Of a DNA stretch of 64,000 nt, positions 8,327-16,313 are shown in pieces (positions within the stretch are counted from its first letter, which is position 1; every line of letters starts with the position of its first letter). The position numbers were made by a program, and so were the translations under genes. Below the pieces are notes generated by a model that was given only the letters and a program-made list of their open reading frames with translations, had not been told where the DNA came from and did not search any database. The stretch comes from an uncultured Christensenella sp. (GTDB taxonomy: Bacteria > Bacillota > Clostridia > Christensenellales > Borkfalkiaceae), in NCBI GenBank assembly GCA_910577055.1, contig CAJTKX010000003.1:1-64000 (forward strand), given 5' to 3'.

Positions 8327-9406
8327 TTATACCGTTATCACTCCGATTATAAATACAGTAACGAAAATGGTTACTATCGAGCATAAGCTCGTCCACACGA
8401 CAAGTTGTGTAGCAAGCTGCTCATCGTTTTTCATCTCGCCCGCCATAATCGCGCTTGAAACGGCAACGGGCGTGCCGAATAGAGCGATAAGCGTCGGGTA
8501 AACGTCTGCGCCGAAAGTGAAAAGGTCGGTGTATGCGCTTAAAAGAATTGCAACGCCTATACCGATTAGCGGAGCTAAAAGCACCCGCCAAACCGTGCCG
8601 ACGATAATTTCCTTAGTCATACCCTTTACGGCTTTAAACTCGAACTGACCGCCTAAAACTATCAGCGCAAGAGGCGAAGCTATCGCCTTTAAATTGCTTG
8701 TGCAAGTGTAAAGAAATTTTAAATGTACTTTGAAACTGAAAACTATTTCACCGCCGCAACAAGCCCTTTCTATTTCCCTTACGGCTACGAAAACAAGCCC
8801 GACCACGACGCCGATAATAAGCGGATTTTTAACTATATTTAAAAGAATATTCTTAATGCTGTGTTTGGACTTGGTCGCTACCACCCCCGGTGACGACAGC
8901 GCGCCAGCTTCCATTGCCGTGTTTTGCACGGGTTCGGCGGGTTCTTCTTCTGCGAAAATAGACAAAGCAATCACTGCTAAAATATTAAATATCGGTATAG
9001 AAAATGCCGAAACAATACTTGCAAGCCCCTCGTCGCCGCCTAAGCTTCCGACCAACGCAAGCCCGATAATGGCAAAGTTGCTTCTGAACGAACATTGCAG
9101 AATTACGCCGCGCCTATTCTTCTTTTTTGTGCTTAAAATAGCCGTTATAAGCCCCAAGCCGAATATCACCAAAATTGCGATTACAGCATAAATCACAACG
9201 TCCCAACGGATATCCGAAAAGCTGCTCATTCCGTCGTATACATTGATAAACAACATACACGGCAGACAAACTTTAAAGACAAACTTGTTGCCGATTTTAA
9301 CGAAGCTATCGTTTAAAAATTTGAAACGTTTTAAAAGATAGCCCAAAAGAATAAGCAAAATTATAGGCACTACGGCGTTTATTGAAGTTACTAATACATC
9401 TATCAT
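8327..9406 (-). CDS. AEC-family (auxin efflux carrier) transporter
   Basis: A 359-residue membrane protein with about ten helices in two five-helix halves joined by a hydrophilic loop (about residues 165-195). The N terminus with VPIILLILLGYLLKRF and KFVFKVCLPCMLF is typical of AEC permeases, which carry malate, other organic acids or amino acids. The start at 9406 is preferred over one 14 codons upstream, because the protein then begins directly with the first helix and a weak AGGCGG site precedes it. It is followed by the GH28 gene 3 nt after its stop, suggesting co-transcription. The substrate is unknown. Confidence 0.8.
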   Translation of the reverse strand: MIDVLVTSINAVVPIILLILLGYLLKRFKFLNDSFVKIGNKFVFKVCLPCMLFINVYDGMSSFSDIRWDVVIYAVIAILVIFGLGLITAILSTKKKNRRGVILQCSFRSNFAIIGLALVGSLGGDEGLASIVSAFSIPIFNILAVIALSIFAEEEPAEPVQNTAMEAGALSSPGVVATKSKHSIKNILLNIVKNPLIIGVVVGLVFVAVREIERACCGGEIVFSFKVHLKFLYTCTSNLKAIASPLALIVLGGQFEFKAVKGMTKEIIVGTVWRVLLAPLIGIGVAILLSAYTDLFTFGADVYPTLIALFGTPVAVSSAIMAGEMKNDEQLATQLVVWTSLCSIVTIFVTVFIIGVITV

Positions 9407-9462
9407 ATTTATCCGCCTAATTTTACCAAACCGATAATATTTTGTCAATTATAGCGAACGGA

Positions 9463-9493
9463 AATAAAAAAACCCGCACAAAACTGCGGGTTT
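9463..9493 (-). terminator. terminator of gdhA
   Basis: AAACCCGCA (9470-9478) pairs with TGCGGGTTT (9485-9493), followed on the minus strand by TTTTTATTT. Confidence 0.75.
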
Positions 9494-9513
9494 ATATAAT
9501 TGATAATATTATT

Positions 9514-10848
9514 TTATACTATGCCGTGAGCCATCATTGCGGTTGCAACTTTGATAAAACCCGCGATATTTGCGCCCATTACATAGTTGCCGTCGTAGCC
9601 GTACTCTTTTGCTGCTTTATCGATATTGTGATAAATATTGACCATAATATTTTTCAACTTTTCGTCAACCTCTTCGAACGACCAGAACATTCTACCCGAC
9701 GATTGAGCCATTTCCAAAGCGGAAGTTGCTACACCGCCGGCATTCGCCGCCTTTGCCGGTAAGAATACTACGCCGCCGTTTTGGAAAACGGATATTGCTT
9801 CGAGCGTGGAAGGCATATTTGCGCCCTCGGCAACGTATTTTACGCCGTTTTTGACAAGGATTTTAGCGGAATTTTCATCAATTTCGTTTTGGGTAGCGCA
9901 AGGCAGAGCGACGTCGCAAGGGATAGTCCAAATACCGCTGCACCCCTCTTTATAAGTTGCGCCCGCAACTCTTTCGGCATATTCCTTTATGCGCCCGCGC
10001 TTTACTTCCTTTATATCTTTAATAATATCGAGCTTGATGCCGACGGGGTCGTAAATATATCCGTTGCTGTCATACATTGCAACTACTTTTGCGCCGAGAC
10101 TTTGCGCCTTTTCGCACGCGTAAATTGCAACGTTACCCGAGCCGGAAATAATTACGGTTTTGCCTTTAAAGCTGTCGCCGCGCGCTTTCATTGCCTCGGC
10201 AGTGATATACACAAGCCCGTATCCCGTAGCCTCGGTTCTTACAAGGCTGCCGCCGTAAGCAAGCCCTCTGCCCGTCAATACGCCAACGTGTTCGTTGCGT
10301 ATTCTCTTATACTGTCCGAAAAGATAGCCGATTTCTCTGCCGCCAACGCCTATATCGCCCGCGGGAACGTCGGTATCGGCACCTACATGACGGTAAAGCT
10401 CGGTCATAAAGCTTTGGCAGAATGCCATGATTTCCCTATCCGATTTGCCCTTGGGGTCAAAGTCGGAGCCGCCTTTTCCGCCACCTATCGGCAAGCCCGT
10501 TAAACTGTTTTTTAAAATTTGCTCCAAGCCCAAGAACTTGATAATCGAAAGATTCACCGACGGGTGAAATCTAAGCCCGCCCTTATAAGGTCCTATCGCG
10601 CTGTTGAATTGCACGCGGTAACCTTTGTTTACATGCACCTTGCCTTTATCGTCTATCCAAGGCACGCGGAACATAACAACTCTTTCGGGCTCAACAAACC
10701 TTTCCAAAAGTCCCGCAGCCTCGTACTCGGGGTGCTTGTCAACCACGGGCGCAAGCGTAGTTAAAATTTCCGTTGCCGCTTGATGAAATTCCGGCTCGTT
10801 AGGGTTCAGCTTTTTAAGGTTTTTTAAAACTTTTTCGACGTAATTCAT
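9514..10848 (-). CDS. gdhA: NADP-type glutamate dehydrogenase
   Basis: A 444-residue enzyme of the hexameric GdhA class. It interconverts 2-oxoglutarate plus ammonium and glutamate. The substrate domain contains GPYKGGLRFHPSV and LPIGGGKGGSDFDPKGKSD, with the catalytic lysine region. The dinucleotide domain contains VIISGSGNVAIYACEKA (about residue 230) and the GxGNVA nucleotide loop. Length and sequence fit the anabolic NADPH form of bacteria. It is monocistronic, with its own terminator just downstream and a gap of about 130 nt to the preceding operon terminator. Confidence 0.95.
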   Translation of the reverse strand: MNYVEKVLKNLKKLNPNEPEFHQAATEILTTLAPVVDKHPEYEAAGLLERFVEPERVVMFRVPWIDDKGKVHVNKGYRVQFNSAIGPYKGGLRFHPSVNLSIIKFLGLEQILKNSLTGLPIGGGKGGSDFDPKGKSDREIMAFCQSFMTELYRHVGADTDVPAGDIGVGGREIGYLFGQYKRIRNEHVGVLTGRGLAYGGSLVRTEATGYGLVYITAEAMKARGDSFKGKTVIISGSGNVAIYACEKAQSLGAKVVAMYDSNGYIYDPVGIKLDIIKDIKEVKRGRIKEYAERVAGATYKEGCSGIWTIPCDVALPCATQNEIDENSAKILVKNGVKYVAEGANMPSTLEAISVFQNGGVVFLPAKAANAGGVATSALEMAQSSGRMFWSFEEVDEKLKNIMVNIYHNIDKAAKEYGYDGNYVMGANIAGFIKVATAMMAHGIV

Positions 10849-10949
10849 AATTCTCCTTAAACTCCGTTTAGATTATCGCCTTAATTATATCACTGCTTTC
10901 ATAAGTTATCAATTTTAAATTACTTAACAGAGGTATAAGCGTAAATTAT

Positions 10950-10975
10950 AAAAGAAAACGGGGCATTAAGCCCCG
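10950..10975 (-). terminator. terminator of the amidohydrolase operon
   Basis: CGGGGC (10959-10964) pairs with GCCCCG (10970-10975). On the minus strand TTTTCTTTTA follows. Confidence 0.65.
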
Positions 10976-10982
10976 CCGTGTT

Positions 10983-11891
10983 TTATTTGAAATAAATCTT
11001 TTGCGCAGTGTTATAAAAAATATCTTGCATCTCACTATCGATAAACACTCCGCCGTTAACGATGTAGTTTACAAGATGAGAATAGCTGTCGCGGGCAAGC
11101 GTCGACGGCATATCGCTACCGAACATAATTTTGTCCGCGCCAACTGTTGCTTTTGCGATTTTTAAGTGTTCTACCGCACTCTTGTATGGATAGGTTTCGG
11201 GTTTCTGATTGCTCGGAAGCGAGGAAATATCGAAATAAATATTTGGTTTTTTTAACTTTTTAAGCGCCGCTTGCAACAATTCGGCGTCACCCCTTTGCGG
11301 CGCCAACAAATGACATAACACAAATGTCAGTTTCGGATATTTTTCCGCAACCGCCGCAACCGCGTCCACTTGCCAACTCGGCTCGGACGGTCTGCCTATA
11401 TCGAGCACTACCGTCAAACCTTTTTCTTGAGCGTGAGCATAGCAAGCGTTCATAACTTCTCCGTCAATATCGACGGGCGGACGATTCGCCATTAGTCCCG
11501 AGCCGGTGGAAAGCTCGAACTTAACTATTTTAAAGCCCAAGTCAGCGAAAAGATGTTTTCGGATTTCGTCCGCCTTAACGCAAAACGGGTCATAGGTTGC
11601 CGCGCCCACGAAACGGACGGGGTATTTTTTTACCGCCGCATAAGTGTATTCGTTATGGAAGCCCAACCAATTGCTTTGCAAAAGTACGGCTTTTTCAACG
11701 CCGTGTTCGTCCATAACGCGCAAAAGCGCCTCGGGCGAAACGCCAATATCACCCATATAGGGCGGGAACATTTGAAATATTTCACCCGTGGAGTACTGAG
11801 CTTGCCCTCCGCCGACAGCCCTCAACTCACCGCGGGAAGTGAAACCCGCAACATATTGCGCAATGTGCGCGTGCGCGTCTATAATTTTCAT
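10983..11891 (-). CDS. amidohydrolase family protein (TIM-barrel, Amidohydro_2 type)
   Basis: A 302-residue TIM-barrel protein. The metal site starts with DAHAHI (residues 5-10), and further ligands fit VLCHLLAP near 195 and the FGSDMPS motif near 260. This pattern belongs to the Amidohydro_2 group of hydrolases and decarboxylases. Its ATG overlaps the stop of the TfoX-like gene in an ATGA, so it is the last gene of a three-gene operon ending at a terminator. The substrate cannot be deduced. Confidence 0.75.
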   Translation of the reverse strand: MKIIDAHAHIAQYVAGFTSRGELRAVGGGQAQYSTGEIFQMFPPYMGDIGVSPEALLRVMDEHGVEKAVLLQSNWLGFHNEYTYAAVKKYPVRFVGAATYDPFCVKADEIRKHLFADLGFKIVKFELSTGSGLMANRPPVDIDGEVMNACYAHAQEKGLTVVLDIGRPSEPSWQVDAVAAVAEKYPKLTFVLCHLLAPQRGDAELLQAALKKLKKPNIYFDISSLPSNQKPETYPYKSAVEHLKIAKATVGADKIMFGSDMPSTLARDSYSHLVNYIVNGGVFIDSEMQDIFYNTAQKIYFK

Positions 11892-12211
11892 TTTTGCACC
11901 TTCTTTTTGGGTTTCGGTTCGGGAAGCTCCGAGTACATTTCTTCAAACAATTTCCTCAAAAATTCGCCGTCATCTATGTTTTCGACCAAAATCAATGGCT
12001 TTGCGCCGTCGTAAGGCGGCTGATATTCCGCGTCGGGTAAAAGCCTTTTTGAGCTGTCTATAGGCTTAATCAAAAGGCGGTTGTCGCAAATATCGCCAAC
12101 CAATTTGCCCTTGTAATAAACAAGATATTCCCCCATCATAGGGCGAAAAATCAGTCCCTCGGCATTAAATTGTTCCGAAATATAATTTATAAAATCTTTA
12201 CTCGTCGCCAT
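11888..12211 (-). CDS. TfoX N-terminal domain protein
   Basis: A 107-residue protein resembling the TfoX N-terminal domain: MATSKDFINYISEQF, then FRPMMGEYLVYYKGKLVGDICDNRLLIKP, ending in a Lys-rich tail (PKPKKKVQK). Full TfoX regulates competence in Haemophilus, but single-domain versions like this are widespread and uncharacterised. The start at 12211 has GGAGAGGAA upstream and overlaps the preceding gene by 14 bp. A longer reading lacks such a site. Function unknown. Confidence 0.65.
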   Translation of the reverse strand: MATSKDFINYISEQFNAEGLIFRPMMGEYLVYYKGKLVGDICDNRLLIKPIDSSKRLLPDAEYQPPYDGAKPLILVENIDDGEFLRKLFEEMYSELPEPKPKKKVQK

Positions 12212-12668
12212 AACCGTTCCTCTCCGTAGGTATTTCAAGTTTTCCAAGCGCGTTCAAAAATATTCCGTCTTGCAGCATAGTGCCGTCGTCGAAAACGGTT
12301 GCTATGCTTCTTCCGTTTTTATGTATAAATTCTATTTTTGTTTTTTGCCCAAACGGACGCATATACACGCAAGCTACCGTTTCCGCCTTAATGACTACCG
12401 CCTTTTTGAATAGCTTAATATATCTGAATTCTCCGTCTTTTAAGGAAAACTCCTCTTTATAATAAGCGAAAAGTCCTAAAACCGATGCGGTTAACGCAGC
12501 CGTGGGAAAAACTTCTATAAACCAAATTAAATTCACTTTTAAGTAGATTTTGAAGGCAACGATAATTAAAATCATCATAAGCGCAATTGCAACCGAAGTT
12601 ACGGTAAACGCAACGGATATTTTAAAAGTTATCGGCTTGTTTTTTATAGTGAATTCAACTTTGTCCAT
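12198..12668 (-). CDS. small membrane protein, uncharacterised
   Basis: A 156-residue protein not recognised from a named family. Two predicted helices (about residues 18-40 and 47-68) are followed by a soluble beta-rich part (about 75-145) that could be a PH-like or DUF-type domain: EFRYIKLFKKAVVIKAETVACVYM and KIEFIHKNGRSIATVF with alternating hydrophobic residues. It is the first gene of the operon with the TfoX-like and amidohydrolase genes. Function unknown. Confidence 0.55.
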   Translation of the reverse strand: MDKVEFTIKNKPITFKISVAFTVTSVAIALMMILIIVAFKIYLKVNLIWFIEVFPTAALTASVLGLFAYYKEEFSLKDGEFRYIKLFKKAVVIKAETVACVYMRPFGQKTKIEFIHKNGRSIATVFDDGTMLQDGIFLNALGKLEIPTERNGYGDE

Positions 12669-12689
12669 GAGATAAAAAACGCCCTCTTA

Positions 12690-12736
12690 AAAAAGTTTAA
12701 AACAAATGGCAAGGATTTATCCTTGCCATTTGTTTT
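12690..12736 (-). terminator. terminator behind tRNA-Ser
   Basis: A perfect 18-bp inverted repeat (12699-12716 with 12719-12736) has a TT loop and a T6 run after it on the minus strand. Its outer arm begins at the CCA end of the tRNA. The strong stem could also stop transcription in the other direction. Confidence 0.75.
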
Positions 12737-12826
12737 GGCGCGGAGAAGAGGATTTGAACCTCCGGACGGGTATTAGCCGTCACACGATTTCCAATCGTGC
12801 GCCTTAAACCGCTCAGCCATCTCCGC
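12736..12826 (-). tRNA. tRNA-Ser(GGA)
   Basis: A 91-nt tRNA with acceptor stem GCGGAGA/TCTCCGC, D arm TGGCTGAGCGG, anticodon loop with GGA between CACGATT and AATCGTG, a long serine-type variable arm (GACGGCTAATACCCGTC) and T loop GGTTCAAATCC. The CCA end is encoded. It is transcribed divergently from the pot operon. Confidence 0.95.
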
Positions 12827-12850
12827 ATTGCCTTAATAATTTTATATGAT

Positions 12851-12927
12851 AATTGTCAAAAAATCAACTCATTTAATGAAATTATTATTAATTTTTATTT
12901 GACAATTGTTTTTTTTTACTTTATACT
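12851..12927 (+). promoter_or_regulatory. potABCD promoter with inverted repeat
   Basis: TTGACA (12899-12904) and TATACT (12922-12927) are 17 nt apart, predicting a start near 12934. The -35 sequence TTTGACAATT is mirrored by AATTGTCAAA at 12851-12860. This gives a 10-bp inverted repeat and a second, divergent TTGACA that faces tRNA-Ser. Confidence 0.7.
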
Positions 12928-12933
12928 CGTTTT

Positions 12934-13187
12934 ATGGTATAGGACTTTTGGAGTTCACGCAAATACCCACGCGGTTAAAACCGCATTATTGATTGAGTTA
13001 AAAGCTCAAATTTTATAAGTTGATTACTTTATAATCAAAGCCTTGAAAGGCGTCACTTGTGAAACGGTCAATAAGAGTAGTAAAAGTATTTGCTATATAG
13101 ACTCTAAAAATCCAAAACACGATAGATATATGTGCACGACTGCATATTTTGTTAGACGACTTTTCAAGCCGTCTTTATTTTTTTATT
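12934..13187 (+). ncRNA. structured leader RNA of potABCD, candidate riboswitch
   Basis: The transcript leader is about 266 nt long. TTTTGGA (12946-12952) pairs with TCCAAAA (13111-13117) and closes a multibranched domain. Inside it TTCAC (12954-12958) can pair with GTGAA (13059-13063) around four hairpins at 12971-12984, 12993-13009, 13020-13038 and 13040-13051. A further hairpin (13074-13105) follows. The leader ends in a terminator-like stem (13154-13174) plus a T-rich tract just before the potA ribosome site. CTTGAAA in the loop region at 13042-13048 can pair with TTTCAAG (13162-13168) of the terminator, a possible switch. I do not recognise a known class. Confidence 0.5.
13154..13187 (+). 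terminator. attenuator-like terminator before potA
   Basis: AGACGAC (13154-13160) and GCCGTCT (13168-13174) form a stem with one A-C mismatch, followed by TTTATTTTTTTATT. The AGGAG site of potA comes directly after it. Confidence 0.5.
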
Positions 13188-13199
13188 AGGAGAACCGAA

Positions 13200-14711
13200 A
13201 TGAGCAAAAGCGAAAACATTATCGAGCTTATCGACGTGAGAAAGGTATTCGACGATGACACCATAGCGGTTGACAACTTCAATCTTGAAATAAAAAAAGG
13301 TGAATTTGTAACTTTCTTGGGTCCTTCGGGCTGCGGCAAGACAACGACCCTTAGAATGATTGCGGGATTCGAACTGCCGACCTCGGGTAGAATTTTATTG
13401 AACGGCGAGGACATAAGCCGTTTACCGCCCAATAAGCGTCCCGTAAATACGGTTTTCCAAAAATATGCCCTCTTCCCCCACTTGAACGTGTATGAAAATA
13501 TCGCATTTGGGCTGCGACTTAAAAGAATTGAAAACACCTACGCGAACGACAAGGGCGAAAAATATACAAAAAAAGAAAAGCTGACTAAAGCCGAAATAGA
13601 CAAAAAAGTGAAAAAGGCGCTGGAAATAGTTGACCTCGAAGGGTTTGAAAAGCGCAGCGTTTCCACGCTTTCGGGCGGGCAGCAGCAGCGTATCGCCATT
13701 GCGCGCGCTATCGTAAACGAACCCGAAATACTTCTTTTGGACGAGCCGTTGGGCGCGCTTGATTTGAAGATGCGCAAGGAAATGCAGACAGAACTTAAAA
13801 ATATGCATAAAAAGCTTGGCATAACGTTTATTTACGTTACTCACGACCAAGAAGAAGCCCTTACCATGTCCGATAAAATAGTGGTTATAAACGACGGCGA
13901 CATTCAGCAGACGGGCACCCCTACCGAGATTTATAACGAGCCTATTAACACATTCGTTGCAGACTTTATAGGCGAAAGCAACATATTTAACGGCACGGTC
14001 GTTGGCAACTTGAAAGTCAAGTTTTGCGGAGCGACTTTCGACTGCCTTGACGATTATGAGATAAATCAGCTTGTGGACGTAGTAGTCCGCCCCGAGGACA
14101 TTAAAATTTGCAAACCCGGCGAGGGACAGCTTAAAGGCACGGTCATTTCTTCGGTTTTCAAGGGCGTGCATTACGAAATTACCGTAGCTATCGGAAAGTT
14201 CGAACTTGTCATTCAAAGCACCTCCACCGCCCCCGTCGGCAGCGTTATAGGGCTTAGAATAGAGCCGGACGGCATTCACCTTATGGAAAAGGTTTACACC
14301 GTCAACAAATATGACGGCGAAATAACCAAAAACAATACGGTCAAGTTCGGCGACGGCGAATTCGAGTGCGACGTGACCCGGCTTTATCCGGCTTCACATT
14401 TGGACGAAGAGGGATATCTTATCACCGCAAGCGGCGAAAAGCTTGACCTTACGGGCGTAGAAGTTGACGTTGAAGTAGACACCCACGATATTCAGATGAG
14501 CGACGATAAGGACGCGGGCGGCGCGCAAGGCAACATTATTTCTATGATATATAAGGGCGACCACTACCGCTATATCGTCCGTACCGAAGAAAACGAGGAA
14601 GATTACGTTCTGTCTTGCCCCGATACTTGGAACACGGGCGACTTGGTAGGAGTTATTATCCCGAAAGATAAAATCAAGCTTACGTTAAAGCCCGTAGGAG
14701 ATGACAAATAA
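13200..14711 (+). CDS. potA: spermidine/putrescine-type ABC transporter ATPase with two TOBE-like domains
   Basis: A 503-residue ATPase, against about 350-380 for the usual PotA. Walker A GPSGCGKTT is at 41-49, signature LSGGQQQR at 157-164, Walker B LLLDEPLGALD near 178-188 and the switch histidine in THDQEEA near 214. A charged insert lies at about 113-135. A TOBE-like domain (about 262-362) is followed by a second copy of the same plan (about 377-495): both contain an isoleucine-rich strand, a KGxHY/KGDHY turn and a glycine before the closing strands. The start at 13200 follows AGGAG. It is the first gene of potABCD and overlaps potB if the earlier potB start is used. Confidence 0.88.
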   Translation: MSKSENIIELIDVRKVFDDDTIAVDNFNLEIKKGEFVTFLGPSGCGKTTTLRMIAGFELPTSGRILLNGEDISRLPPNKRPVNTVFQKYALFPHLNVYENIAFGLRLKRIENTYANDKGEKYTKKEKLTKAEIDKKVKKALEIVDLEGFEKRSVSTLSGGQQQRIAIARAIVNEPEILLLDEPLGALDLKMRKEMQTELKNMHKKLGITFIYVTHDQEEALTMSDKIVVINDGDIQQTGTPTEIYNEPINTFVADFIGESNIFNGTVVGNLKVKFCGATFDCLDDYEINQLVDVVVRPEDIKICKPGEGQLKGTVISSVFKGVHYEITVAIGKFELVIQSTSTAPVGSVIGLRIEPDGIHLMEKVYTVNKYDGEITKNNTVKFGDGEFECDVTRLYPASHLDEEGYLITASGEKLDLTGVEVDVEVDTHDIQMSDDKDAGGAQGNIISMIYKGDHYRYIVRTEENEEDYVLSCPDTWNTGDLVGVIIPKDKIKLTLKPVGDDK

Positions 14712-14712
14712 A

Positions 14713-15510
14713 ATGAAAGGTCTGCGTTTTAACCGAAAACACCTATGTATACCCTACGCAGTGTTTTTGATTTTGTTTGTAATTGCACCGCTTATCGTTA
14801 TAGTTTACTATGCGTTTACCAACGGACAAGGGCACTTCACTTTTGATAACTTCGTGAACTTTTTCACAAGCACGAAAACCTTGGGCACGCTTTTGTACAG
14901 CTTTTCGGTGGCGATTGTTACGACCGCCGTTTGCCTTGTGATAGCCTACCCCACCGCATACATTCTTGCGAGAAGTAAATTGAAAAAAAAACATGTGCTT
15001 TTACTTTTGTTTATCCTACCTATGTGGATAAACTTTACGCTGAGAATTACCGCTTTGAAAGAGGTTTTATCCGTCATAGAGGGCAACATCTCCGTCTACC
15101 CATTTTTAAACTCCGTAATAGGTATGACTTATGACTTTTTGCCGTTTATGATTTTGCCCTTATACACTTCATTGCTTAAACTTGACAACAGCCTTTTAGA
15201 GGCGGCTTCAGACCTCGGCGCAAACAAAGCAACGGTATTTTTAAGGGTTACCTTGCCCCTTTCTATACCCGGAATTGTTTCGGGTATTACAATGGTACTT
15301 TTGCCCTCGATGACGAACTATGTCGTCTTGGATATGATGTACAATAACACTTATATAATGGGCAGCCTTATCGGAAGCTATTTCAGCGCATACGATTGGA
15401 ACAACGGTTCATTGATATCCTTAGTCCTTCTTATAATTATATTTATAGTAACGCTTGTTACAAATAGGTTCAGCGATAAAGACACCGACACAAAGGGGGC
15501 GATTTTATGA
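14713..15510 (+). CDS. potB: spermidine/putrescine-type ABC transporter permease
   Basis: A 265-residue membrane protein with six predicted helices. The coupling motif EAASDLGANKATVFLRVTLP (about residues 160-180) is typical of the PotB/CysT permease group. An alternative start 4 codons earlier (14701) leaves no space after the AGGAG at 14696-14700, so 14713 is preferred, though the 12-nt spacing is long. Its stop overlaps the potC start in an ATGA. With PotC it forms the channel of a polyamine-type importer. Confidence 0.88.
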   Translation: MKGLRFNRKHLCIPYAVFLILFVIAPLIVIVYYAFTNGQGHFTFDNFVNFFTSTKTLGTLLYSFSVAIVTTAVCLVIAYPTAYILARSKLKKKHVLLLLFILPMWINFTLRITALKEVLSVIEGNISVYPFLNSVIGMTYDFLPFMILPLYTSLLKLDNSLLEAASDLGANKATVFLRVTLPLSIPGIVSGITMVLLPSMTNYVVLDMMYNNTYIMGSLIGSYFSAYDWNNGSLISLVLLIIIFIVTLVTNRFSDKDTDTKGAIL

Positions 15511-16313
15511 AAAAGTACTTACCCGTAATTTGGCTCGCCCTCGTTCTTCTGTTTATATACATTCCGATTTTGGTACTTGCGGTTTACAGCTTTTCACAAG
15601 CCACCGTCGTTGGCGCGGGAATGGGCGGATTTACTTTTGATAACTATATTAATCTGTTTAAAAACGAAGAGCTGAGAAGTATGATTTTCGGCACGGTTCT
15701 TCTTGCGTTTGTCTGCGCGTGCATTTCTACTGTGCTTGCAACGTTCGGCGCGATTGGAACTTTTTATTCCAAAAAATTACCTAAAACGTTGATAAATACG
15801 GCGAATCAGATACCAGTAGTCAATGCGGATATAGTAACGGGTTTTTCGCTTTGTATTCTGCTTATAGTTATGCTTAAAATAAGCAAGGATACCTATATTC
15901 CTTTGGGTATCGGACACGTTGTTTTGACCACTCCTTTCGTCTATCTTTCGATACTGCCTAAGTTGAAGCAAATGGATAACAGCTTATACGAGGCGGCTTT
16001 GGACTTGGGCGCAACGCCCGCGCAAGCTCTGTTTAAAGTAGTACTGCCACAACTTATCCCCGGCATACTTTCGGGTTTTATGCTTGCGGTTACCCTTTCT
16101 TTGGATGATTATTTTGTAACCACTTACACCAAGCCCTCTGCTTTCGATACAATAAGTACCTATGTCGTAAACGCAACAAAGGGCAGCCAGACCGAAGTAA
16201 AAACCGCACTTTGGGCACTATCGACTTTGATTTTCTTGATTGTTATAGCCGCTGTTGTAGTTATGAACGTTATGGCCGGCAGAAAAAAGGAGGCCAAGCG
16301 TGAAAAGATTTAA
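15507..16313 (+). CDS. potC: spermidine/putrescine-type ABC transporter permease
   Basis: A 268-residue membrane protein with six predicted helices and the coupling sequence EAALDLGATPAQALFKVVLP (about 168-188). TLSLDDYFVTTYT near 205 matches the PotC family. The C terminus is lysine-rich (GRKKEAKREKI). It overlaps potB by 4 bp and its 3' end carries the AAGGAGG site for potD, which begins 14 bp before its stop. Confidence 0.9.
   Translation: MKKYLPVIWLALVLLFIYIPILVLAVYSFSQATVVGAGMGGFTFDNYINLFKNEELRSMIFGTVLLAFVCACISTVLATFGAIGTFYSKKLPKTLINTANQIPVVNADIVTGFSLCILLIVMLKISKDTYIPLGIGHVVLTTPFVYLSILPKLKQMDNSLYEAALDLGATPAQALFKVVLPQLIPGILSGFMLAVTLSLDDYFVTTYTKPSAFDTISTYVVNATKGSQTEVKTALWALSTLIFLIVIAAVVVMNVMAGRKKEAKREKI

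Noticed and set aside
9781..10503. Long open frame antisense to gdhA.
   Set aside because: Mirror of a strongly conserved coding gene; no start signal and no protein-like motifs.
13422..14279. Long open frame antisense to potA (285 codons).
   Set aside because: It is the codon-position shadow of potA, has no ribosome site and shows no recognisable domain.
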